A stretch of 17,880 bases of DNA, from contig JABIYQ010000278.1 in the NCBI GenBank assembly GCA_018702715.1, positions 1 through 17,880 of the forward strand, given 5' to 3'. The notes under the pieces are model-generated. The model had not been told where the DNA came from. It did no database searches and saw only the letters and a list, made by a program, of their open reading frames with translations. Each line of letters opens with the position of its first letter. The first letter of the stretch is position 1. A program made the position numbers and the translations under genes. Shown piece by piece: positions 7,347 to 15,170 of the stretch. This DNA is from Desulfobacula sp. Lineage in GTDB: Bacteria; Desulfobacterota; Desulfobacteria; Desulfobacterales; Desulfobacteraceae.

Positions 7347-10300
7347 ATGCTGAATTTTTGTTTAAAACAAATCAGAGCTCTTTTTTTACTTCACTTTTTA
7401 TTGCTCCTGTCATTTATTGCTGTTTTCCCGTTCACCCTTATGGCGGAAGAAAATATACTTCAGGCTGATTCTGCCTATGAAAAATTATCCAAAGAGGAAT
7501 TTGAGAGTAAAATTATCAGCCTTGATGGCCGGATCAAACAGGTTCCCTGCACCAGACCCCTGGAACTCATGGAGGGCCTCATTGAAATTGGAGATCATTA
7601 CCGGGCCCTGGTTAAAAAACGGGATAACCTTTACAGCGGAGAACTGGAAAAACAGTTTCAGGGACTCAAGCAGTTTCTTGTGATCAATGATCCTAAGAAT
7701 AATTTGATACCGGGTAAGTTCGCTGCTGCTTATTATGAGCTTCTCAAAAAAGGAACGACCCTGGGTGTATTTCGTGATCCTGCCACCCTAACCGGAGACT
7801 TGCCAAAAGGCTTTAGGGAAGACGGCATAGACCTTTCTAAAATTGCCACCCATGGCCGGCAATGGATTAATCTTGAAATGACGGGTCAGGAAGCGCAAGA
7901 GGCAAGTGAATGGATGGACAAGGTGTTTTTCAAAGAAGGCCAGACACCGAACCAGTCCATTGAAAACATCAATAATGCATATGACAAAATATATCAGGAC
8001 TGGGAAAAAGCCAGAACAGAATATATTAAAATGTTTTCCACAGACATCTCTGATGCCCAGGTGCTTACCACAGAACTTGCCGAAAAGCTGACAGAAATGG
8101 TCAAGGACTATGAAGACAAGCGTACCGAGCTTCGGGCCATTTCCGACGAACGGGACGAAGCAGGAGAATACTTATATGAACATTGCATAGGAGAAATGAC
8201 CATACCGACATCCTGGGTTTCAGTGGAACAGGATTACAACCAGCTCGAGTGGCTTGACAAACGTGCCCGGCTCTTTTATGAACCCGGGGCTGAAGGGACC
8301 ACAGAAGCCCTGCCCGGTATGGGATATCGCTTTTTAACCCCTAAAGATTATCCATGGGACAAGCCGGAGCTCAGAGCAAGGGATACAACAGCCGCTAAAA
8401 AACAAATTGCAATAGAGTTTCCTTTGCATTTGCCGGAATTCAAATTAAACCCAAATAAATATATGAATCACTATAGTGCCGTGCTGGAGGCCCGGGAAAA
8501 ATTTGAAGTTGAGGCCAACCGGGCTGTGGGGCAGAAAATTGCGCTTCTGGCTTCCAAATGGATGGGCCTAGTGGATCAAAATGCAACAGGCAAGGATCTG
8601 GCACAATCCATGTCTGCGATTTTAGGGGATGATCTTACAAATTCTCTGTTCCAGGGGATGGGCCTGACCAATTACACCTTGTACACCATGGGGACTACCA
8701 CCCAGAAATTTGCCATGAACACTATGGTCAAACCTATTGGCGAAACTCTGGATGGTGTTCAGTATATCCTGACAGGGGACAGTGACAGCCTGACCATATC
8801 AGATCGTTTGAAGGCCCTTGGGATTATCATCGGAGGTAATGCCAAAAAATTGCCGGAAACCGTTTCGGATATAGGCAAAGCCGCTCTGGAAAAGAGTATG
8901 CAGGTTGTTGGAAATACTACCAAGGCCATTGCTTATTCTGTAAGAAAAGCAGGTACTGACTGTTCTAAACTTACAGGCAGGGCATTGATCCAGTGCCGGG
9001 AAAGTCGCCTTGAAGCCAGCCGGGAGGTCCGAAAAGCCGCCACTCAGCTGACAGAAGATGTGACCCAGCTCTCTTTAATGGTTTTGGCAAGTAAAATTAA
9101 TACACCTATGGATGATGTCGCCCAGGCACTTGCAGACAAACTATACAAGGCAAGGGCAAAAGTTGGCCAGTATATCAAGGTCGCGAAGCAGAAAAATGCT
9201 GCAAAAAAGGCCATGGACCTGGCTGAGAAACTCAAAAAACTTGATGCTGACTATGCAAAACAGATCAATAAATTTCAAGAAAATATTAATACCAATCTGA
9301 ACAAGATTGATGACCTTGAAAATAAAATTACCAGGAATAAAACTTCAACGGACAGCGATTTTGATCAAACCAACCGCAGGGATCTGACGGATGACACTAA
9401 GTGGGAAGTTACATCTGATGATAATTCAGGCGGGTTTAACCAATATAAAAGACAAGGGGAGTATGGGTATAAACGGTCAAAAAATCCTGTGGAATATGAT
9501 CCGGACAACTATGCAATCAAGGGACAGCTGGCAGATGAATACGGGGCTCAGATAATTGATGATCTGGATTCACCCTATGTGGGAAATGCCAAGGTTCATG
9601 ACCAGTTTGTGGAAATTAAGACGACGAAATATCGGGTGGAATATATAGATGTGGACGGCAATGTAAAGACTGCAAATTTTGCCACGCCCGAGGCTGCGAA
9701 TAAGGTTGCTGCAAACCTTGAAGACATCGGGGGTGTTGTTCTTGATGCCAGAAAAATTATTGAAACCAAAACATTTAAAACAATGGAAGAAGGGCTTGAA
9801 GCTGCAAAAAAACTCAAGGAAACCAAATTTAATCCATCAGTCCGGAAGTACCAGGTGGTTGAGAATATTCCGGAAAACCTGCATGGAACAAGATTAAAGA
9901 CAGACTACGATAAAATAAAACAATTTGACGACCCTGATATCCCTGCTGATAGAAAAATCAGCCGGGCTGAATATGATGAACTGAAAAAAAGCGTTAAAGA
10001 ACGGTTTGAGGCGGATGAACGAGCTGCAAGGATATTTGATAAAAATAATACTATACATCTGGACGACACCTGGGGCAATAAAGCGTATATCCCAATAGAT
10101 GGGGGGGGGTACAAAGTAAACTATATCGACTCCGGCGGTACATTCAAGATTACTAAGGCACTACCCGGCTGTGATCTGGAACAGACCACCCATATTTTCC
10201 GCAAGTCTCTCAGGGACGCCTGGGGGGGAATGGATCCAGCTCTGAGCGAATTTGATCGATATTTGAAAGCCGCTCCAAAGTTCAAGAAGTCTATAAATAA

Positions 10301-10781
10301 ATATCTTCAGAAACTCAACGGGAATAGTGTGCCGGATAATATAGACCTTGGAGATATGCATGCATATACAGATGCCAAAAAATTGGGTTTTACACCTGAT
10401 AATGATCTCCCCATGAAGATGGGGGATCATTATTTGCCCAATCATGAGTATACAAAAATGAGTGATGCTGACTTTAGAAAAGTAAATTCCAATGTGTACG
10501 AAAAAGAACTGCTTAAAGCAAAGGAAAGTGTAAACCAAAGCATTAAAGATATTGAAAATGCAGCTCAGAAAACAACTGGAAATGACCAGTCTATCACCCT
10601 TAAAAAGAAAAAGCCTGCACCCGTTACCATCACCCAGCAGAACAATTTGAGTGCCAATCTGCTTCTCATTATTAAAAGAAGCCGGTGCATGGATGTAAAA
10701 ACCCGATACCTGTCAGGAGACACAAGCCCTGACTTAAAAACGCAATATCTTGAGTGCCGAAAATTCTTAAAGGAGAATTAA
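7347..10781 (+). CDS. Very large exported coiled-coil protein (1144 aa)
   Basis: The start ATG 7347 follows the previous stop by one base, with AGGA 8-9 nt upstream. Residues 1-33 are a signal peptide cleaved after Leu-Met-Ala. The next 350 residues are mostly helical. The middle (about 380-680) is rich in Ala, Lys and Glu, with long coiled-coil stretches such as KAMDLAEKLKKLDADYAKQI. From about 690 the character changes to mixed alpha/beta with two copies of a Y-[RK]-V-x-Y-I-D-x-x-G-x-[VF]-K block (starting Tyr762 and Tyr922). There is no later hydrophobic anchor, no lipobox and no recognised enzyme motif. DHYLPNHEY at 1027-1035 resembles metal-ligand spacing only superficially. The gene contains a 9-G run (10101-10109), a 7-G run (10222-10228) and a strong hairpin (10398-10434). 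The family is unknown. The length and lack of anchors suggest a secreted or periplasmic structural component of the operon's apparatus (inference). Confidence 0.88.
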   Translation: MLNFCLKQIRALFLLHFLLLLSFIAVFPFTLMAEENILQADSAYEKLSKEEFESKIISLDGRIKQVPCTRPLELMEGLIEIGDHYRALVKKRDNLYSGELEKQFQGLKQFLVINDPKNNLIPGKFAAAYYELLKKGTTLGVFRDPATLTGDLPKGFREDGIDLSKIATHGRQWINLEMTGQEAQEASEWMDKVFFKEGQTPNQSIENINNAYDKIYQDWEKARTEYIKMFSTDISDAQVLTTELAEKLTEMVKDYEDKRTELRAISDERDEAGEYLYEHCIGEMTIPTSWVSVEQDYNQLEWLDKRARLFYEPGAEGTTEALPGMGYRFLTPKDYPWDKPELRARDTTAAKKQIAIEFPLHLPEFKLNPNKYMNHYSAVLEAREKFEVEANRAVGQKIALLASKWMGLVDQNATGKDLAQSMSAILGDDLTNSLFQGMGLTNYTLYTMGTTTQKFAMNTMVKPIGETLDGVQYILTGDSDSLTISDRLKALGIIIGGNAKKLPETVSDIGKAALEKSMQVVGNTTKAIAYSVRKAGTDCSKLTGRALIQCRESRLEASREVRKAATQLTEDVTQLSLMVLASKINTPMDDVAQALADKLYKARAKVGQYIKVAKQKNAAKKAMDLAEKLKKLDADYAKQINKFQENINTNLNKIDDLENKITRNKTSTDSDFDQTNRRDLTDDTKWEVTSDDNSGGFNQYKRQGEYGYKRSKNPVEYDPDNYAIKGQLADEYGAQIIDDLDSPYVGNAKVHDQFVEIKTTKYRVEYIDVDGNVKTANFATPEAANKVAANLEDIGGVVLDARKIIETKTFKTMEEGLEAAKKLKETKFNPSVRKYQVVENIPENLHGTRLKTDYDKIKQFDDPDIPADRKISRAEYDELKKSVKERFEADERAARIFDKNNTIHLDDTWGNKAYIPIDGGGYKVNYIDSGGTFKITKALPGCDLEQTTHIFRKSLRDAWGGMDPALSEFDRYLKAAPKFKKSINKYLQKLNGNSVPDNIDLGDMHAYTDAKKLGFTPDNDLPMKMGDHYLPNHEYTKMSDADFRKVNSNVYEKELLKAKESVNQSIKDIENAAQKTTGNDQSITLKKKKPAPVTITQQNNLSANLLLIIKRSRCMDVKTRYLSGDTSPDLKTQYLECRKFLKEN
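10398..10434 (+). other. Strong bulged hairpin inside the 1144-aa gene
   Basis: The left arm GATAATGATC (10398-10407) pairs with GATCATTATT (10425-10434), with one G-T wobble at the base. After a single bulged T (10408), CCCCAT (10409-10414) pairs with ATGGGG (10419-10424) around a GAAG loop. That is 16 stacked pairs with one bulge inside a reading frame. No T-run follows, so it is not a standard terminator. Confidence 0.6.
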
Positions 10782-10790
10782 ACTAAAGAA

Positions 10791-13706
10791 ATGGAACCCC
10801 TTAAAGCTGAAAATAACTCCATACCGGTTTTCCCCAGAAGAATCATGGCAGCCCAATTAAAAGCCTGCAGATACCACTGCTGTCTTTATATGTTTGCCCT
10901 GTTACTGGCCACGAACGTTCTTGTAACTGAAAGTCTTGCCAAAGACACTGATTATGTTATTGAAGCTCCGGCCGGGTTTGTGAAAAAAAACATGGCCATG
11001 AGCAAAGCCAAACTCAAGGAGCTTAAAAAAATCTATCAGGAACGATTTGGTAATCTGCCGGACACTGAGTCCGGCAAATTTTCATCCGGCGTATTCAATA
11101 CTGTTAAATCCCTGGAGATGGCGGATCTGACATGGATAGTTACAAAACCTGGTGACTGGGACAGTTATATCGACAAGGATCAATCCACAAAATATCTTCG
11201 CTGGAAGTGTACAGCAAAAGATAAAAACGGCAAGTGTATATATAGACGTATTCCAGTAGAAATGAAAAATGCGACTATCCTGTATGCCCATAAAGCACCC
11301 TCCAGGTTAGAACTTGACTTTCCTCTGGGCAAGCCTGTGAGGAACCATGTAGTTGCCGCAGATGAGATAACTGCAAAGTTGCTGCATATGCCTCAAAAAG
11401 CGGGCCTCAAGCTCTTAATCTCTATCGACGCTGTCGACGTTAATCCTGGCAAGCCGGAACCCTGTTGCAAAACGTATATCAATGTAACTAACGAATACGG
11501 CAGGATACAAAGTAAATGCCAGACAAGGTATCCCTTCAATAGTATCCGTACGACCTTGGTAGTTGACCCAAGGCGTGATTCAGGCATTGCCCAAAAGCTT
11601 GGATTCAGTCTCCTGCCGGGAAAAGCCTCTTTCACAGACAACAACGCTGCTATACAGTTTTCCAGACCCGGATCACAAAATATTTATTTGGTATTTAAGA
11701 ATTCAGGTCCTTCCATTGCTTCCGAAAATATTTGCGGGGCAGGTCAAAACGGCAAATATAATAAACAGGTGGCGAAATATAAAAGTGACGGCATATTAAA
11801 AATCCCTGTCAAGGCCAGGGCGATTTCCTTAGAAGGCATAGTATTTGATAACCTTGTGGAGGCCTCCTTTAAAAAAACAAGTGTTGATCTACCCCAGCTG
11901 GACCTGTTTGAAAACGTTGGCCAGTCAGGTCTTGTGAGCTCAGCACTGTCCCCGGTGATAACTGGTGTTTCCGTCAAATGGGGGGATACACCTGAAGAAA
12001 TGGAGAAACGCCTCATTGAGAAAGAAATAAAGGCCCGGCTTAAAGTTGAATGGAAACCAAAGAAACCCGGCCCCTTTATTATGGATCACAAAGCCAGAAT
12101 CAAGGAGGTTGTTGGTATAGGTGAGGGATATAGGGAATTGTCCATAGCCAATGGCATGTTTACCTTTACCCAGAAAATGACTGCCAATAGATTCAGCGTG
12201 ATAATGCCGGGACTTTCGGATGGAGACGGCAAACCCGGCAAAGAGTATTCTCTGGCCCTGAAAGTCCATGGACCTGCTGATCTTAAAAATTTTATTGTAG
12301 ACTGGAGTGGTTTTGACACGGGGGCCTGGAAAGAAAAAACAACTAGATTTGAAAAAGCTGAAGACGGCTGGATCAGCTATAATTCTTTTATAATGCCATT
12401 GAAGAAAAATATAAAACCTAAGGATACCCGCCAATACATTAAGATTAAAGTCAAGAATCCGGGATATGCAGACAAAATGGTTTTTTCATACTCCCATATG
12501 ATCCGTAGGACCGGCCCGGTCATTGAGGGGATAAAACTTTTTGCAGCCCGGCCGGGTCAGACCCCTTCTACAGAAAACTCAATAGACTTTTTTTATCCCA
12601 ATTTTTTAACCAGGGTAAGCAAGAGCTCGGTGCTTTTGATACCAAAGGCAGTTCTGGCGGATGGATCAGTCAAAGACTTGGAGAAAGTGGGCACAGATGC
12701 TGGAGCTGCTAGAGTGCTGTTGAAGACGGATGCGCCGGAAATTGTTGAATTGAAAGGCTTGGGTGCCTCTGCAAAGTTCAGCATGGGAGAGGCTTTCGTG
12801 ACCGCTACAATTGGCGGTGCTGTTCTGGACCCCTCTGACAACCTTGAGCTTGGGAAAAAAGCACTGGTGTCAGAGCCTTTGCAAATATTGGTCAATCAGC
12901 TTCGGCTGTCGCGTCTGCTGCCCTCAGTGCAAGGTGACCCGGAACGGTATAGCCTTAACGTCATTGGTCCATCCGATATGTCCAAAAATTATAAGGTGAG
13001 CTGGATAGGGGCAAAAAAACAATCAGGAAGTTTTGAACCCATGGGGGACGGATCATTTGTGGCTGAATATACGGGAGATGGACTTGAGAAAATTGAAATT
13101 GAAAAAAAAGGAGTTCCTGTTGCCATGCTCTATGCCTCATCAGCCGGGCAGCAGGCTTTGATCCGGATTTACCCCATCACCCCCCCTGTTACCATTGTTG
13201 AACACAAAGCCATCGGGGATCTTGAAACTTCTACTGAATGCCGAAAACGCCTCATGCTGGATGCAGACTTTATTGCCAAGGTCCGGGGAGGCGATCTTCG
13301 CACTGCAGCCAAGGCTGCCTGTAAAAAAACACGCATCGCTGACAAAAAGGCCAGCAAGTTGACCAGAAATCTTAATAAAAAAGGGCAGCAATTGGTCACC
13401 ATTGAAAATTCGGTTACAATTACAGCCAGGGCCGTTTATGCACCGGCCAGTGCCCAATGTGTATGGACAATTAAAAACGGGGGCGGCCTTGCCCTGGAAA
13501 AAAAGGTGACCCCCTTAACTGACAAGGGAATTTGTACCAATACTTTGTACGGGTTTCAAAATGGATATAATCCGGATGCAAAGGTGTTGGTGGAACTGCG
13601 CCATGTAATGGTGCCCAATGCCATGGGCGCCCCCATGGTGGCCGATGAAAATGTGCCTGTAAAAGTTTCAAGTTTTAAATACAAGATAAAGAATTTTAAC
13701 CAATAA
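10791..13706 (+). CDS. Very large exported beta-rich protein with many cysteines (971 aa)
   Basis: The frame opens at ATG 10791, 15 nt after AGGAG (10771-10775). The hydrophobic signal core lies at residues 31-45 and cleavage is likely after Ser-Leu-Ala (48-50). An in-frame ATG at 10845 would give a conventional signal peptide of about 32 residues, so the true start could be there. The mature protein is mostly alternating beta-type sequence with Ig-like or adhesin-like spacing (SLALKVHGPADLKNFIVDWSG, YIKIKVKNPGYADKMVFSYS), but no family is recognisable. Cysteines occur in local groups: Cys140/Cys149, Cys225-Cys226 with a third about 17 residues on, and several in the last 150 residues. This suggests disulfide-stabilised domains outside the cytoplasm. 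A helical, Lys/Arg-rich insert (TECRKRLMLDADFIAKVRGG onward) precedes the final beta domain. It is the fourth largest-scale clue that the operon builds something extracellular; the role is unknown. Confidence 0.87.
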   Translation: MEPLKAENNSIPVFPRRIMAAQLKACRYHCCLYMFALLLATNVLVTESLAKDTDYVIEAPAGFVKKNMAMSKAKLKELKKIYQERFGNLPDTESGKFSSGVFNTVKSLEMADLTWIVTKPGDWDSYIDKDQSTKYLRWKCTAKDKNGKCIYRRIPVEMKNATILYAHKAPSRLELDFPLGKPVRNHVVAADEITAKLLHMPQKAGLKLLISIDAVDVNPGKPEPCCKTYINVTNEYGRIQSKCQTRYPFNSIRTTLVVDPRRDSGIAQKLGFSLLPGKASFTDNNAAIQFSRPGSQNIYLVFKNSGPSIASENICGAGQNGKYNKQVAKYKSDGILKIPVKARAISLEGIVFDNLVEASFKKTSVDLPQLDLFENVGQSGLVSSALSPVITGVSVKWGDTPEEMEKRLIEKEIKARLKVEWKPKKPGPFIMDHKARIKEVVGIGEGYRELSIANGMFTFTQKMTANRFSVIMPGLSDGDGKPGKEYSLALKVHGPADLKNFIVDWSGFDTGAWKEKTTRFEKAEDGWISYNSFIMPLKKNIKPKDTRQYIKIKVKNPGYADKMVFSYSHMIRRTGPVIEGIKLFAARPGQTPSTENSIDFFYPNFLTRVSKSSVLLIPKAVLADGSVKDLEKVGTDAGAARVLLKTDAPEIVELKGLGASAKFSMGEAFVTATIGGAVLDPSDNLELGKKALVSEPLQILVNQLRLSRLLPSVQGDPERYSLNVIGPSDMSKNYKVSWIGAKKQSGSFEPMGDGSFVAEYTGDGLEKIEIEKKGVPVAMLYASSAGQQALIRIYPITPPVTIVEHKAIGDLETSTECRKRLMLDADFIAKVRGGDLRTAAKAACKKTRIADKKASKLTRNLNKKGQQLVTIENSVTITARAVYAPASAQCVWTIKNGGGLALEKKVTPLTDKGICTNTLYGFQNGYNPDAKVLVELRHVMVPNAMGAPMVADENVPVKVSSFKYKIKNFNQ
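11056..11076 (+). other. Perfect 8-bp GC-rich hairpin near the start of the 971-aa gene
   Basis: TGCCGGAC (11056-11063) and GTCCGGCA (11069-11076) are exact inverted repeats around ACTGA, followed by AATTTTC. It resembles a weak intrinsic terminator or an RNA processing/pause site about 270 nt into the gene. It may be a coding coincidence. Confidence 0.4.
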
Positions 13707-13714
13707 GGAATATG

Positions 13715-14557
13715 ATGAAGACGGTTTATAGGATATTTTTATTGGCATTTACAGGGGGGGTTTTATCCCTTTCTACTTTAATCATACCATTATTTGCCGG
13801 TCCCATGCAGCAGGAGGTGGTCCTGGGAAAAGATGAGATAAACGTATTTCCGCCTTCTCAAAAAAAAATGATCAGCGGGTTTGAAGATCATGACAATCAG
13901 GATATAAAAGACAGGTTTGAAACAGGGGACATTACCACAAAGATATTGGATATTAATAATATCAGTGGCCACAATCCTTTGAACACGGATGACCCCATAC
14001 TCAATTTTAACGGAAGCGTGTTTGACACACCCGAAGATCTCAAGGATTGTGTCGATAACAATAATTGTAATACCTCATCCAGCAGTTCTGACAATACTTT
14101 TGGCGGCTGCGGGGCAAGTAAAATGATCGGGGCTAAACTGGAAGGGGGTCTGTTCCTGTTTAAAAATGGAAGCACGGGAGATTGCGAACATGGGTTGAAA
14201 ATCTCAGTCAGTGACCCAGACCCTGTAGCTCCAGCCGGTAAAACCGAGGCATTTACTATATTAAACCCGGCATTCGGTTCACAAGCTTTAAATACGGTAA
14301 GGCTAAAAACCAAGGCTGGATCAGGGTTTACCCTGTCGACTCCTCCCGCGGGTGCCACTCCCCTTACTGTCACTTCCTGGGCTGTAACTCCCGGCACTTA
14401 CACCATGGTTGTTAAACATACTCCCACTGGGAATCAATGGCAGTATAAACTTACATTTATCGGTGAGGCGCCTACTTACACAGATCCGATTCCTCCCAAC
14501 ACAGTTTATAATTTTACAAAAGTTGGATGGACGATATTAACCAGGGGAAAATTATAG
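13715..14557 (+). CDS. Exported protein of unknown family (280 aa)
   Basis: Two ATG codons stand side by side (13712 and 13715). AAGGA at 13705-13709 is only 2 nt from the first and 5 nt from the second, so 13715 is chosen. Residues 1-28 (MKTVYRIFLL ... PLFA) form a signal peptide. The mature N-terminal third is acidic and polar. A Ser-rich, Cys-containing stretch follows (DCVDNNNCNTSSSSS, then GGCGASKMIG), with a further Cys in GDCEHG. The last 110 residues are Thr/Gly/Pro-rich beta-type sequence without charge clusters, reminiscent of a pilin-like or Ig-like sandwich but not assignable. A run of seven G (13754-13760) lies in the signal-peptide codons. It sits five bases after the preceding gene and belongs to the same transcript. 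Small size and a beta-rich tail would suit a subunit or cap of a surface structure; this is inference. Confidence 0.82.
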   Translation: MKTVYRIFLLAFTGGVLSLSTLIIPLFAGPMQQEVVLGKDEINVFPPSQKKMISGFEDHDNQDIKDRFETGDITTKILDINNISGHNPLNTDDPILNFNGSVFDTPEDLKDCVDNNNCNTSSSSSDNTFGGCGASKMIGAKLEGGLFLFKNGSTGDCEHGLKISVSDPDPVAPAGKTEAFTILNPAFGSQALNTVRLKTKAGSGFTLSTPPAGATPLTVTSWAVTPGTYTMVVKHTPTGNQWQYKLTFIGEAPTYTDPIPPNTVYNFTKVGWTILTRGKL

Positions 14558-14564
14558 AGGCTAT

Positions 14565-15158
14565 ATGACGGTATACAGAAAAGAAATTATATCCATGGGG
14601 ATGGGAACAAACAAGCCAATCATATTCAATAATAGAAAAATATATATAGAAAAAATTATATTACCTGCAATTTTAGTTTTTCTGTTTATAGGGTGCTTTG
14701 GAATCAAGGCTGTAGATGCAAGGGAAATGAAGGCATTGAAACGTATTGCCACTCAGAAGATCCAGAAGCCTGATTTGCCGGAAAATGCCAAAAGGGTTGA
14801 CCAGACAGTACAGGTGGACCGGGATATTATTAAACACGGCATTGACCAGATAACCAGCACCTGGAATTCACCAAAATTCAGCAGCATGATTTCAGACCGC
14901 TTTTACGACAAAAGCCGTCTCAATATGTCCATGGCACTCAGCTCCCAGTACAATACGACTTTGAAACTGGAAAGTATGGAAAATATTCAGGTACTGGACC
15001 AGTATATCATCACTAATCCCGACGGGAGCAGGGTCAGGGTTTCCAAAGTATCGGCAGTGGCAAGAACCCGCAGCGAGTTTGAAGACTCTTCCGCCGGAAA
15101 GGTCTCGTCACCTGGGACCAATGAAATTGTTTTTGAAGTAAAAGAAAAAATAAAATAA
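14565..15158 (+). CDS. Small exported or membrane-anchored protein of unknown family (197 aa)
   Basis: GAGG (14557-14560) lies four bases before ATG 14565, overlapping the previous stop codon. The N-terminal 30 residues are unusually long and basic before a hydrophobic core (31-47), so a later start at Met11 or Met13 is possible. Cleavage after Val-Asp-Ala (50-52) fits signal peptidase I. FIGC at 41-44 is a poor lipobox, so a lipoprotein form is less likely. The mature part is helical at first (REMKALKRIATQKI), has WNSPKFSSMISDRFYDKSRL in the middle, and ends in a beta-type segment (RVRVSKVSAVARTRSEF, then IVFEVKEKIK). This helix-then-sheet layout is seen in small periplasmic accessory proteins, but I cannot name the family. 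It lies directly before the barrel gene, so it may help fold, gate or anchor the barrel (inference). Confidence 0.8.
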   Translation: MTVYRKEIISMGMGTNKPIIFNNRKIYIEKIILPAILVFLFIGCFGIKAVDAREMKALKRIATQKIQKPDLPENAKRVDQTVQVDRDIIKHGIDQITSTWNSPKFSSMISDRFYDKSRLNMSMALSSQYNTTLKLESMENIQVLDQYIITNPDGSRVRVSKVSAVARTRSEFEDSSAGKVSSPGTNEIVFEVKEKIK

Positions 15159-15170
15159 CCGGGAATCCTG

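Noticed and set aside
10354..10367. 14-bp perfect palindrome ATATGCATGCATAT in the 1144-aa gene
   Set aside because: It encodes ordinary residues (DMHAYT) and is an AT/GC alternating run that easily arises by chance; no partner elements.
10422..10451. Possible HNH-like nuclease motif (DHYLPNHEY) making the 1144-aa protein a polymorphic toxin
   Set aside because: Spacing and flanks do not fit HNH or GHH families, and the following gene is not a small immunity protein.
10161..10538. 125-aa minus-strand frame opposite the 1144-aa gene
   Set aside because: Antisense shadow, Phe/Ile/Cys-rich and with no start signals.
11940..12434. 164-aa minus-strand frame opposite the 971-aa gene
   Set aside because: It is a shadow of the real gene: no ribosome site, low-quality composition and fully overlapped.
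13629..13640. Near-palindrome of CCATGG around a G/C core at the end of the 971-aa gene
   Set aside because: It is explained by codons for Ala-Met-Gly-Ala-Pro-Met and is not followed by a T-run.
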